Of a stretch of DNA of 64,000 nt, positions 50,799 through 60,530 are shown one piece after another. Each line of letters opens with the position of its first letter. Within the stretch, counting starts at the first letter, position 1. A model generated the notes under the pieces. It ran no database searches. It was not told where the DNA came from and saw nothing but the letters and a program-made list of their open reading frames with translations. Origin of the DNA: Larimichthys crocea (lineage: Eukaryota; Chordata; Actinopteri; Sciaenidae); contig NW_020853550.1 of NCBI RefSeq assembly GCF_000972845.2, positions 1,146,501 through 1,210,500 of the forward strand. The letters are read 5' to 3'. The position numbers and the translations under genes are program-made.

Positions 50799-53724
50799 CT
50801 GTAAAAGACAAAAGAAAACAAATAAATATGTATATTTATTGAAAATAATCTTTTTAAATATGTCTCAATGCAATTCATTCAAATTCTGCTTCTCAGCCCA
50901 CACACCTAGATAAAACAGTTCAAATATAATGTTTACCATAGCTTCTGTTTTTCCCATTAGTAAATCAGACCTGCGGTCATGTGCATGTACAGGTACAGAG
51001 CCTTTACATTTACATACAGAAAACAAATAAAAAACACCATAAAATTCCTCCTGGAGGTCTTTGAGGGTCTCTGTTCAGCAGTTATTGCATTAAAAGGGAA
51101 ATGAAATCACAGATTTCAATGGGGAGGCATTTTTTCATTTCCTGGTTGCCCTTTGGTGTTTTGACCTTTAGCCTGTAAGCCCCCTCCCCCACCCAGCTGA
51201 GATCACACCAGTGCTGTATAATTAAAGGTTGTAGGTTTTTAAATAACAGTGGTGTCCAGTGGGTTCTGTCAGTGTGTCCTGGGGCAAACAAAACTGAACA
51301 GCCCATCTTGTACTGTAGATCACTGAGAACAGTGACATAAATGCTTAACCTCTTTCACTCCATGCAGATGACTTTCAGAGGCTGTAGCAGGTTTTTTTTA
51401 TTTCACAAAGGACTGTTGCATAATTTTAATAATAGTAATAAATGTTTACAGACTTTTTCAAGATCTCAAGTGAATATAATGTAATATAATGAGTTCTTAT
51501 TTGGGCTGAGTTATGTTGAAAATTATTATCATGAATGTCATATTGGTAAATATCACAATAAAAAAAGAATGCTCGCAAAACACAAAAAAAAAATTATTTG
51601 ATGTTTAATGAAATTTGAGTCTGTTTCACTGCATTACATTAAACAAAAGTCGATACATGTAAATCAAACATTTAAATAACTTCACCTTGAATAAAATGAA
51701 CTTTAAAAACGGTTTGAATCCTTAATTTGTAGAAAAGTGTTTTGGTAAAGGCTGGTACATAAACAGAAATGAAGAAATGCCAATTTATGGTTTCAGGGGG
51801 ATTTATGTGCTCCAGCTATTTCTCAATGAAAACAACAGCCAAGCTCCAACAACTCGTGCTCACTGACCGTATCTGGCCAACATATAAATAGCTTTTCATT
51901 AAGAAACAGTTCCATCCTGTAATTTTTACCTAAATTACAATTTGTATTATTATTTTTTTCATTTATCCTCTTCAAAAATGTCTCATTTGACATTTGAAAA
52001 AGAAGCAAGTCAGTCTATTATGCTAAAAGTCTCACTATTCCTTTAACTTTTACATGTAGTTGGGGGAGCACATGTTTACCTCTAGAATAAATAGTGTATG
52101 CTAATAGACATTTTCACTTCTCCCCAGGGACTTCTGTTACAGCCCCGCTATCCGTTAAATCTACTCTGGAGAGCATTTTTCATGAAAAAAGAGACAGGCA
52201 GTGTTCGTCTCACATGTTGCTCATCCTAATCCTGACGTGCATGGCTACGCATGAGGAAGAGGTTATTTACAACTGGTCTCTGCACTGGCTCATCCTCTTC
52301 AAAAACCACTGAGGGTTTATCTTCTTCACAAATAAAGAACATTCTCGGGAATGTAGTTACAAAACCTTCAAACCACTGGATTGTTTTCAAGGATTGATGG
52401 CCAAAATATAATCTGATGAAATATGAATAACCAAGGCACGTGAGCAACATTTGAGGAAATCCCAAGGAGGATCCACACTGTATGCCTTTTTTTCACTAAG
52501 AGGAATGTTGTCTGGTGCACAGTGGCAGCTGCTTCTTTCAAAGGCAGGTCAGGAAATTTCTTTCTCGGATGAAAAAGGGGGCTTCTCTGCCACGTGTTCC
52601 TGGAGCTCAGAGTGTAGGACGCCTGAGGGGAGGAGATATGAGCTGTGGAGAGATTGTGTGTAAATGCCAATATGGCTCTCTGATGGATGAGTAATAACAC
52701 ACATTAGCATGTATGGCCGTGGCTTTAACACTCCACTCTGTCTGTGGGAAAACAAGCACAAGAGTACCAAGCCTATTTTACTATGTCCCTCTAATTGCAT
52801 CTGCACGACTCCATCAGACCAAGAATGCATCCATTTGCATGAAAAGACCTTTGGCGTGGCGCTAGGTCTGATATCATTTGTAATTCTATCAAGTATCTGC
52901 ACTGGAACCCACACAATGTGCTTTTGCATAATACCAATCAGGTTAGCCTCTTGTTTATTGCTTAGTCTTAGTGCTAGTGCTATTTCCCAACAGTCCCTGA
53001 TTATTTGAGACCTCACATGGAAGAAAAATGAAGACAACATAATCACTTTCAGTTTCCCTATAGGAGATAAACTCAAGCTATTGTGTTGTGCCTGTCATAA
53101 AAATCTAAATTTGAAATGCTAGTATTTGGCATAATTATATGGATAAAATTCACTGCAGCTACAATTTAACCCAAACAAAGGAGTTTGGAAACATCTGCCC
53201 GTCTGTAAATACTCACTGGTTTCTAATCTATCACAGAACAACCCGCTGGACCCTTAACAGTTATGTGCCAACCACCACCTCCAACTCAGCAGCCTTTTTG
53301 TATCTCTAGTTAAGCTTTTCCTCTATCAAGCTGACCTCACACATTCGGCTGCACTTTCCCTTCCTCTCCTCTGACATGAAGACAGGTTAAAGAGCTTGTA
53401 CACAATGAACTTTCCTCTCCAAAAGTACGTTGCCTTATTACTACTACTCACTATGAATCTGTGTGTCTTTCAAGTCAACGATACATAACAAGATGTCTGA
53501 CATCTGTCTTCATTACCATTTACAAAAAACTAACTACCAACTAATGCCTGCATGCTTGTCAAAAAACATTGGCCTGATCGGTGTCAAACTAATTGTCTGA
53601 CATTCATCATCCTTCTGATGTGCTTAATGATCAAATATTACTTCAACGGGAGACTAAGAAAGCCCTACTGCAACCCCTTGGATCACCATGTCCTTCTTAG
53701 CCAGCAGGATAAACTACTGTGGCT

Positions 53725-53912
53725 GTAGAGCGTGTGAACATGGCAGTTCAACATGGCCAACTCATGTTGTCTGTTTAGAAAAGGTTCATTCTCAGGTACC
53801 AAAAATATAACAATTCTTATTTTAAGGAGATTATAAGGTGACAGTAATATAAACATAGTTATTAATATTATATTCTGTAACTACAGCCCCCTAAATCACA
53901 CCGGGCCTTTAA
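53725..53912 (+). repeat. Second copy of the repeat at 29760-30122
   Basis: Shares GAACATGGCAGTTCAACATG, CAATTCTTATTTTAAGG and a 3' end ACAGCCCCCTAAATCACACC with GGGCCTTT. It is 5'-truncated relative to the other copy and lies in hdac11 intron 5. Confidence 0.6.
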
Positions 53913-54030
53913 TTTGTCGTCACTATATGTGATTTGTGGAGCTCCAACAAAAGTAAAAAATTATGTTTTTTTCTGACAAACAGTGTTTTCATGGAACCAT
54001 AATCATTCCCCCTCAGCAGGTGCTCCCCTG

Positions 54031-54053
54031 CGCCCCCCCCCTCCCCACCCCCC
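54031..54053 (+). repeat. C-rich tract
   Basis: CGCCCCCCCCCTCCCCACCC and following C run in hdac11 intron 5. G4-type structure is possible on the minus strand, which is the hdac11 sense strand. Confidence 0.85.
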
Positions 54054-54892
54054 ATCACAGGTGTTCACTTCACTTGTTCCCCTCAGGCTATTCTATCAGC
54101 AAGGACTAAACAATTAAACTGTGAAAAAGTTTTTATTCCCCTTAACTCCAAAAACATTTGCATTAAACATCAAATTACATTCTATGAAACTGTTTTGTCT
54201 AGAAAACCTTGTATTAATGCCACATTGTGTCATTTAAAGCTTGACGGTGATGGGAAGTTTCTGAAGGTGAAATGAACAAGGTGAATGTCTCCTGTGCTGT
54301 TTTAGTACTAAATGTCATCTCCACAGACATAAAGCAGTGAATAATGGGTAAGAGCCCAGTAAATAAAGTGTAAACTCCATAGCTCCATCCATGGGCTGGA
54401 TTAATGCAGATCTGCAGTGATCCTGTACACCTGTACGCAGCTCCAGAACGATGAAATTAGACAGTAACTGTGTTTTTTAATTCTCTAGTCAAACACCAAG
54501 AGCAATGTGCCGAACATCTACTAAGCTACTTAACTTAATCTCACTTACTAAGTCATAATTAACCCATCTGTTCACACTCTAAATGGGACTTTTGTAATTC
54601 TGTAAAATTATTAAAAAGATTTCAGTTGTGAAGTGAGTGAAGATAGCGAAATTTGAAGTATATGAAGATATTTTTGGAAATTCATTCAGATTCTGTACAC
54701 GATGGTAAATGATCACACTTGTAATGTTGTTGTAACGTGCAGAGCTGTATCATTATTTGATATATCATCTCTGTTTCCTTTCTCATCCTCCTGACAGATG
54801 AAGGTAGATAGGAGGATTATGGATAAAATATGTTAATATACAGCTCAAATGTGAAGACACACACAGAGGAAATGAGGCTCTGCGTTACCTAC

Positions 54893-55009
54893 CATTATTG
54901 TTCCTCCAGTCTGTGTCCGCAAAGGCCTCAACACCTTCCGCTGCACCAGGAAATTAGGCAGAAACAGGAGAGGTGGGATTTCTGTGATTGTTGCCACCAC
55001 CAGAGACCA
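54893..55009 (-). CDS. hdac11: hdac11 exon 5
   Basis: Encodes 39 residues (96-134): WSLVVATITEIPPLLFLPNF, then LVQRKVLRPLRTQTGGTIM. This matches human HDAC11 almost residue for residue (VATITEIPPVIFLPNFLVQRKV). The acceptor is CTTTAG|TGG and the donor is ATG|GTAGGT, both phase 0. The LRPLRTQTGGTI stretch leads into the first catalytic histidine region encoded by the next two exons. Confidence 0.97.
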
Positions 55010-56556
55010 CTAAAGTGGAAAAGAACACAATTAGACAGAGTATATAGAGACATCTACTTAGATATGACTCTATCACTTATGAAATAAACAAAACCACAGA
55101 TGGACCTCAGATGACTGAAAAGGAGCCAAAAAAAGAAAATCGCGTTATTTTTCAGTGTGTCCACCGGGGTTTTCATATAAAGGTGTGGGAAAGCTGACTA
55201 AAGAAAGACATAATAATGCAGGGGCCACAGGGCTTAGGCTCGAGCCTCGGCTCCTGTATGAAAACACGGCAGCACAGAATAATGCAAATTCACAGCAGAG
55301 TACTGAGGTACCTCTCTTGAGCCCTCCAAGATTTGGCTCTGTGTGCAGTAGAGGGGAGAGGGAATAAATACAAAGTCTTTGAACACGACAGAAGTACTGT
55401 TATCAACGTTACTTTTCTTGCAGCACACTCCTTTATGAGAGATTTACAACCATGTCTCAATGACTGTGTGAAATGTCCACAAACTGTGGCCTCCCAACTC
55501 TCCACTCCACTCTGGAAAGAAAACATATGTGGATCCTAATCAACTCCTGGGGCCGATAAATTAAAAGTGCAAAAACTCTTATCAACTCAAAGGACTCAGA
55601 GAGGCGCCATCTTCTGAATATGTTTGACATGACTGATCTGAATGAGGACTAATTCCCCTACAGGAAAATACACTGCATTGTGATGAGAACTCTTTGCTCT
55701 GTTATGTCAACACCTGCATTACAACATGAGAAGAAAAATGTCAAACAGAAGGAACATTTAGCAGAGAAAAATTAAGACGTCAAACTGCTCGGTTTTAATC
55801 ATCATTAAATGTGAACGATACCATTTGATTTGAATAACAAATCACTTCAAATCCCTCATGGCTCCAGCAGTGGTCACATCAGCCTTAAACACATTTAGTT
55901 GCTGCCCCACTGCACAGCAGTACATCGCTTAGCTTCCATGTGCATCCTCCTGTCTGATTTCTGAAACTGCTGCCATGCTGACTGCCATCTACTACATTGA
56001 TAAGTTATAAACACCACTTCAGACTACCCAAACTATCTATTTAAGGTGGGCAGTGCTGAGGAAAAACTGTTATGGAATTTTCTATTGTTAGGTTACACGG
56101 GGTCATGCGTGGGCCTTGAGGTCCTCGGCAGTAGTAGTTGTTTGGCTTTGCTTGAAGAAAGCAGGTGCCAGTCTATCCTAACGTTGTGGTGACCTGGGTC
56201 CAAGGAACTGAATATTGCCTTCGTAGACATAATAGACAGCTGGCCATTGACCATAAACAAACAACAGTGTCTCCAGACGAGACTCTGCTGACGGTAACAC
56301 AAACATAGATAAAAACATTCTCTTTGACTATTTCTGGGCATATAGTATTTGCTATACATCTGTAGCGGTTTATAGTCTGACCACCAGCATGAGTCCGGCA
56401 CAATGTGAGACCGGCTCAGGCACTTCTGATGTACTTTGAGCCTGTCATTATTTCTCCTTAGCCAAGCTTCAAATACTACAGCATAAGACATCACTGACCA
56501 TCACTGATTTTGACCATTGATTTCAGAAATTTCTCCACAAAAAAACACAAAGCAAC

Positions 56557-56657
56557 CTTTAATCTGTTGAGGTAGCGTTTGGTGTGAACCACCAGCAGAT
56601 CCTCTTCAGTAGCTTCACGGGCTTCCACGATGCTCCCATCAGTGATGAACTCCTCCT
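56557..56657 (-). CDS. hdac11: hdac11 exon 4
   Basis: Encodes residues 62-95, EEEFITDGSIVEAREATEED followed by LLVVHTKRYLNRLK. The motif VEAREA(T/S)EEDLLVVHT is diagnostic of HDAC11. The acceptor GTCTCAG|AGGAGG completes the split Glu codon of exon 3, and the donor AAG|GTTGCT leaves phase 0. The first residues (EEFITDGSI) are the most divergent from human in this exon. Confidence 0.96.
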
Positions 56658-57143
56658 CTGAGACAAAGACATTGTACAATTAGAGTCATAATAAGTCAAG
56701 TTTAGACTGAAAATATGATGCTGTTGTTACATGAAAACCTTAGTGTGACATCAACTATATGACTTTCTTTTGCATTACACAATTTTCATGACACGAACGT
56801 TGTTGAAAAATCTACATTCCTCCATGTAAACTGTAAAATATGCTGGTGGGATGAGGGTTAGCATGAACACAACTTCGCACAAGGTATGTTTTGGAATTTT
56901 AGCATCACATAATAATCTATTTTTACTACTATAATTCTTAGATATCGCTTGTTAGAATGTGTTCAAATCAGCATGAAAGCACACCTGACTCATCACTAAA
57001 AATATTACTCCGCCATCTGCACATTGTCACATCCTGAAAATATATAACACGTAAACAAATACAAATAAGTACACTGGAAGTCAACTTTAATAAAATAATT
57101 AATCTGAATTTACAATTTCAGCTTTCCTTAATGAATATTCTGT

Positions 57144-57264
57144 GTGTGTACCTGGTTAATACAGGTGTGTACCTGGTTAATACAGGTGTGTACCTCGTTA
57201 ATACAGATGTGTACCTTGTTAATACAGATGTGTACCTCATTAATACAGGTGTGTACCTCATTTG
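57144..57264. repeat. Minisatellite, 21-bp unit, about 5.7 copies
   Basis: Tandem units of the form GTGTGTACCTGGTTAATACAG begin at 57144, 57165, 57186, 57207, 57228 and 57249 (last partial). Units differ mainly at the CTGGTT / CTCGTT / CTTGTT / CTCATT position. Because the unit is 21 bp, one frame reads a heptapeptide repeat (CTWLIQV); I do not regard that as coding. The array lies in hdac11 intron 3. Confidence 0.93.
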
Positions 57265-57921
57265 TGTGCAGCACTTTGAAGATCAGACAGTTCAGTGAGC
57301 GCAGAGAAAATATTTTTAAAGACTAAAGGTGGACTAATGTGCACTGAGGAATATTTGGTTCGATTTTGGAAATCATTCCATCGATCTTTGTTCAATACAT
57401 TTTGACTTGGACTTTACAACACTGTGGAGTTACTGGAAATGTTTGGGTCATCCTCTATCAGCTGTGCCGGTGAGGCGCTGATACGCCGCTAGCTTCAAAA
57501 TAAATGTGAAGTTCACGGACTGAGGAGCCAAACCTGTCCATTGAAAAATCAGATCAGATATCTTAGTCACTACAAGACTGAACTAGCAAAGCAGTTTAGT
57601 GTTTATATGTGTGCTATTTATTCAGTTTGGGAAACTCCACGATCTCCAAAAGCTCTGACAGGACTAGAAAGCGTCTCCGTTGCTGGGTTGTCACTAAGGC
57701 TCAGACTACTTGCTGGAGTAGTGCACTGGGTTCCATTACATGTAGGGGTCTACAGCTGTGACTGATTGTTTTCCAGGTCTTAGTCAGACCCCATGTATCT
57801 CCATGGAAACTGAGATGAGAAATGGCAAGCAAAGAAACGTTTATTCTGAGAACAAATTGCCCCAAAACATAAATATCGTTTGATTATATAATTTATTTAA
57901 GTTGGTAATTGTTGTATTATC

Positions 57922-58019
57922 GCAATATAACTTGAAGGTGTGCTTTAACTTATTATTGGCACTGTTGACTGACCTGTGCCAATAATGACGTTAAAGCACA
58001 CCCTCTCATGTAATATTGC
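57922..58019. repeat. Long imperfect foldback (inverted repeat) in hdac11 intron 3
   Basis: The arm at 57922-57963 pairs with 57974-58019 around a 10-nt loop. The core GGTGTGCTTTAAC and ATTGGCAC blocks match perfectly. Small bulges occur near GTCA and TTGA, and pairing extends outward to GCAATAT/ATATTGC. It could be a foldback MITE remnant or a transcribed hairpin. Confidence 0.85.
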
Positions 58020-58302
58020 TTAAATCTAACATGGAGGGCTCATTAAAATCTATTACACAACAAGTTCCTTCATATGATTTTTATCCAATTCTTGCAGAGC
58101 TACAGTTTGCCTCTGTCAGCAGAGGCTGTTCTTCTATTTGCACTCTTAACTTGTGAAAGTTTTTCTGAATTCATTAAGCTGTGTACGGCACTTTCTATAG
58201 CAAAGACAATCTAAGGTGCAAATTGACAACAACTTTGTGTGCGGTCATGCCAGTCAGCCGGCAACCATTTTCCCTTGGCCTTGAGACCCGTGCTGGGCCT
58301 CA

Positions 58303-58361
58303 TCTACTGTACCTGCACAGTAGACTATTAGAGGAGAGTCCCATAGGGACTCTCCTCTAAT
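58303..58361. repeat. Two adjacent perfect hairpins in hdac11 intron 3
   Basis: First hairpin: TCTACTGT at 58303-58310 pairs with ACAGTAGA at 58317-58324 around ACCTGC. Second: 58327-58342 pairs with 58346-58361, 16 bp without mismatch around a 3-nt loop ATA; its core arm is TTAGAGGAGAGTCCC. They lie about 180 bp downstream of the exon 3 donor in the transcript direction. Confidence 0.9.
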
Positions 58362-58540
58362 CTGTGCTCTATTGCTCTGCCTTTCCCCTCTCCGACGACT
58401 ACACCTCAGCTCTCCACTCTCTCCTCTTTGTTCTCTACCTTTCTTTGCCTCTTTGAACCTCTCTGAGTGATTCCACATACATAAGCTCGGGGTTTATGTC
58501 CTCCCCTCCTTCTTCCCACCTGCCACTCTCAATCACTTAC

Positions 58541-58689
58541 CTTTCAAGAAGTGAATGACTTTGCCCCACTTCCCTGCATCAAATGGATGGAGCTTTTCCA
58601 GGCCCATGAAGGTGATGTTGTAGTCTGGGTGGTACACAATGGGCATACATGTTTGAGGGATGTTTGTGTACAACTCGGTGCGGTGAGAG
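58541..58689 (-). CDS. hdac11: hdac11 exon 3
   Basis: Encodes residues 12-62, starting SSHRTELYTNIPQTCMPIVY and running through NITFMGLEKLHPFDAGKWGK to VIHFLK. This is the HDAC11 N-terminal segment; human reads PIVYSPRYNITFMGLEKLHPFDAGKWGKVINFLK in the same place except for a few substitutions. The acceptor is TCTCAG|CTCTC (entering phase 2) and the donor is AAAG|GTAAGT (phase 1). The F-D-A-G-K-W-G block belongs to the HDAC11-specific entry to the active-site tunnel. Confidence 0.96.
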
Positions 58690-58808
58690 CTGAGAGAAGA
58701 AAGTCAAAAAGCTATTCAACACCCCACTGCTGCATCACATTACCATGGAGTAATTTCCCCAATGGCCTAATAAACACTATTGAAACTGTCATGTTTGATG
58801 TTGCTCAC

Positions 58809-58868
58809 CTCGTTTTCCCTTCATTATCTTCTTTGTGAGACATGTTTTTCAGGCATTGCTTCTCTCAT
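58809..58868 (-). CDS. hdac11: hdac11 exon 2: first coding exon (CDS 58843-58809) with 5' UTR
   Basis: The coding part encodes MSHKEDNEGKT plus two bases of a serine codon, followed by a donor ag|GTGAGC. The ATG at 58843 has an A at -3. The upstream acceptor (TTCCCAG|ATGAGA) puts the exon edge at 58868, leaving 25 nt of 5' UTR. That UTR contains two out-of-frame ATGs (58868 and 58856) in one frame. They read a 14-codon peptide that ends at 58824 and overlaps the hdac11 start. The N-terminal peptide is 11 residues longer than in human HDAC11 and is not conserved. The start is chosen because exon phase (2) joins exactly to exon 3. The acceptor is inferred from sequence alone. Confidence 0.85.
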
Positions 58869-59112
58869 CTGGGAACAACAGTAAAGCTTAGCAAACAACG
58901 AGATTCATTCACTTGTAACTGCTGTCAATGTTTAAACAGTAACTCACACAACATAAGCCATTATTATTAAAATACAAAATAAATAAAAAAGCTTTAATCA
59001 AGCAACTTATGTTTGAAGAAATGACGTTTATTCACGTAACTGCAGAAGCAGGAGTCAATAATGACGAACTACATGGTCTCTTCATACGTTTCATGGTGAA
59101 GAGATCATGTCT

Positions 59113-59124
59113 CGCGCATGCGCA
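59113..59124. promoter_or_regulatory. NRF1-type palindrome, CGCGCATGCGCA
   Basis: A perfect match to the NRF1 consensus YGCGCAYGCGCR. Such sites are typical of CpG-rich housekeeping promoters. It lies between the presumed non-coding exon and the first coding exon of hdac11, so it could sit just downstream of the main start or serve an alternative start. The match is seen in sequence; the function is inferred. Confidence 0.55.
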
Positions 59125-59163
59125 GTGACATTTCTATATTTCCAAAGACGCAACAGCACAAGG

Positions 59164-59164
<1 letters not shown>

Positions 59165-59196
<32 letters not shown>
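59165..59196 (+). repeat. (CA)16 microsatellite near the hdac11 promoter
   Basis: Sixteen uninterrupted CA units 41 bp from the NRF1 palindrome and about 140 bp from the presumed first-exon donor. Confidence 0.95.
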
Positions 59197-59200
<4 letters not shown>

Positions 59201-59334
59201 TCTCCAAACAGTGTAGAGGCATTTAATCACTCGTTTTGGCGTCGCAGACAAAAACATGTTTTTACAAGCTGCTCTATGGATCAGCCCGGAGCTGTTTTAG
59301 CGGACAGAAACTAGGGACAACCGATGCGACTCAC

Positions 59335-59450
59335 CTGCTACTGTGTGTGGATAACCGCCTGTCAGCGACAGCCGCTGGAAGCTAACAGTCACGGCAGCCT
59401 GTCAGCGTGTGCCCGTCCCGGCAGCAGCTAGCTCGTGTTATCGGTTAATA
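59335..59450 (-). other. hdac11: Probable hdac11 non-coding first exon (5' edge approximate)
   Basis: On the minus strand a consensus donor AGTAGCAG|GTGAGT lies at 59335/59334. It could splice to the acceptor at 58869 in front of the first coding exon, across a 466-bp intron. The region 59330-59600 is richer in CpG than its surroundings, as expected near a promoter. The transcription start cannot be read from sequence, so the upper limit is a guess. Transcript data would settle whether this exon is used. Confidence 0.45.
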
Positions 59451-59608
59451 GTTCACTAATACTGTAGAAGGAAAATGTCTTTTCTTGGCAGTGTTGACAG
59501 TGACAGGATCTTTATTACCTCCCACTCCAACCGCTACGTAGAATACGTACGTAGAATCCGCGCAAGCTCCGTCAGTTACGTTCTTACCGCACGCGGAGAT
59601 TTAAAGCG

Positions 59609-59639
<31 letters not shown>

Positions 59640-59645
59640 ATATAT

Positions 59646-59687
<42 letters not shown>
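59609..59687. repeat. (TA)n microsatellite upstream of hdac11
   Basis: About 80 bp of AT dinucleotides with single TTA and GAT interruptions. It is self-complementary and may form cruciforms. Confidence 0.95.
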
Positions 59688-59899
59688 TGTATCCGACTTT
59701 TATTCTTTTTATTTCTACCTGGGGTTAAAAATCTATTTTTCAAAGAGAGTCATCGCCCAAGACAGCAGACAGCAGCGTAACAATAAAATGAAAACAGACA
59801 ATATTATTATATTATATATTATATATATATTTTATATTATATTATATTATTATTATATTAGATTAATTGCTTGTGTTTGTATACTGGAGTATTGTAACA

Positions 59900-59968
59900 A
59901 AAATAGTTTCCCTCTGGGATTATTAGTATTAGTATTAGTATTTCTGATTCTGATTCCGATTATTACTG
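59900..59968 (+). mobile_element. LINE-type tail with (ATTCTG)n / (ATTAGT)n
   Basis: TAGTTTCCCTCTGGGATTAT is followed by tandem TAGTAT and GATTCTGATTCCG units. This is the end structure of fish retroelements that finish 'TTTCCC...GGGATnAATAAAGTAT'. Confidence 0.45.
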
Positions 59969-60464
59969 TAACATCCTAGAGAATAAAAGTACAGTACAAT
60001 GCCATGCATCCATAAGGAGATGTGCAAATAGCTCAACCTTGTACTTGAATACAGTCCTTGAGTTTCCACCACTAATTATATTATAGCAAAATGCATTTGT
60101 TTAACCTAATTATATACAATTAAAAGCTTATTTAACAGCTCTAACCATGTACACCATGTAATTATATAACCAAGTACGCCTTTTGTCACTTTACTATTTG
60201 TAGTACAGCACACATTTACATACAAGATACTAATCTGTATTTAATAAGCAATCGTGCAGCTGGTCATATTTGTAAGTTATCTAATAAACTTACTTTCCCA
60301 CATATTTCTCACCCCAGTGCACAGTTGTGCCTCACATTTCATTTTGTGTTTCCTCGTACAGTTACGGCACATTTGCAGGCAGCAGAACATTTTGATCCAA
60401 GTTTCACCTTTCACAGAATGTGCAGCAAGGACATAGCAAGGGGGAAAGACAAATCAAATGCTTT

Positions 60465-60530
60465 TACATTTACTTAAGCAGCAATGTTCCCACTGGGATC
60501 AATAAGGTTTCATCTCATCTGATTTCAGTG
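60465..60530 (+). mobile_element. LINE-type tail fragment
   Basis: AATGTTCCCACTGGGATCAA followed by TAAGGTTTCATCTCATCTG follows the same 'TTCCC-GGGATCAATAA' pattern as other retroelement ends in the window. Confidence 0.4.

Larger units (their letters stand above)
50799..54892 (-). other. hdac11 intron 5
   Basis: 4,094 bp. Contains the dispersed repeat copy at 53725-53912 and the C-rich tract at 54031-54053. A 175-codon open frame at 52549-53076 on the minus strand has no recognisable domain and is treated as chance. Confidence 0.8.
34458..58868 (-). other. hdac11: hdac11 gene locus (class IV histone deacetylase), coding exons plus introns
   Basis: Whole-gene entry. Ten coding exons, all with GT donors and AG acceptors and matching phases, join to 1,104 nt and 367 residues; human HDAC11 has 347. 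HDAC11 is the sole class IV zinc-dependent deacylase. It acts in nucleus and cytoplasm, and in mammals is known mainly as a lysine defatty-acylase (for example on SHMT2) and a repressor of IL10. Visible catalytic residues are H153/H154 (GGGFHH), zinc ligands D192 and H194 (DLDAHQ) and D272 (NAGTD), and Y315 (TSGGYQ). Residue by residue these equal human H142/H143, D181, H183, D261 and Y304, shifted by 11. The only length differences are at the two termini. Intron sizes run from 119 bp to about 4.7 kb. Introns 6 and 7 contain plus-strand units, a coiled-coil ORF and a hAT transposon. The assignment is based on recognisable family sequence and intact splicing logic and is very secure. Confidence 0.97.

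Noticed and set aside
52549..53076. 175-residue minus-strand open frame in hdac11 intron 5
   Set aside because: No recognisable motif, no polyadenylation or splice context; length is possible by chance in 64 kb.
56093..56494. 133-residue minus-strand open frame in hdac11 intron 4
   Set aside because: Considered as a transposase remnant (WLRRNN, CWWSDYK) but no ordered motifs could be matched.
57144..57264. CRISPR-like tandem array
   Set aside because: Units are contiguous 21-bp repeats without unique spacers in a vertebrate intron; it is a minisatellite.
59475..59780. 101-residue open frame starting MSFLGSVDSDRIF near the hdac11 promoter
   Set aside because: More than a third is the (TA)n tract read as IYIY; the leader has no recognised family and no splice support.
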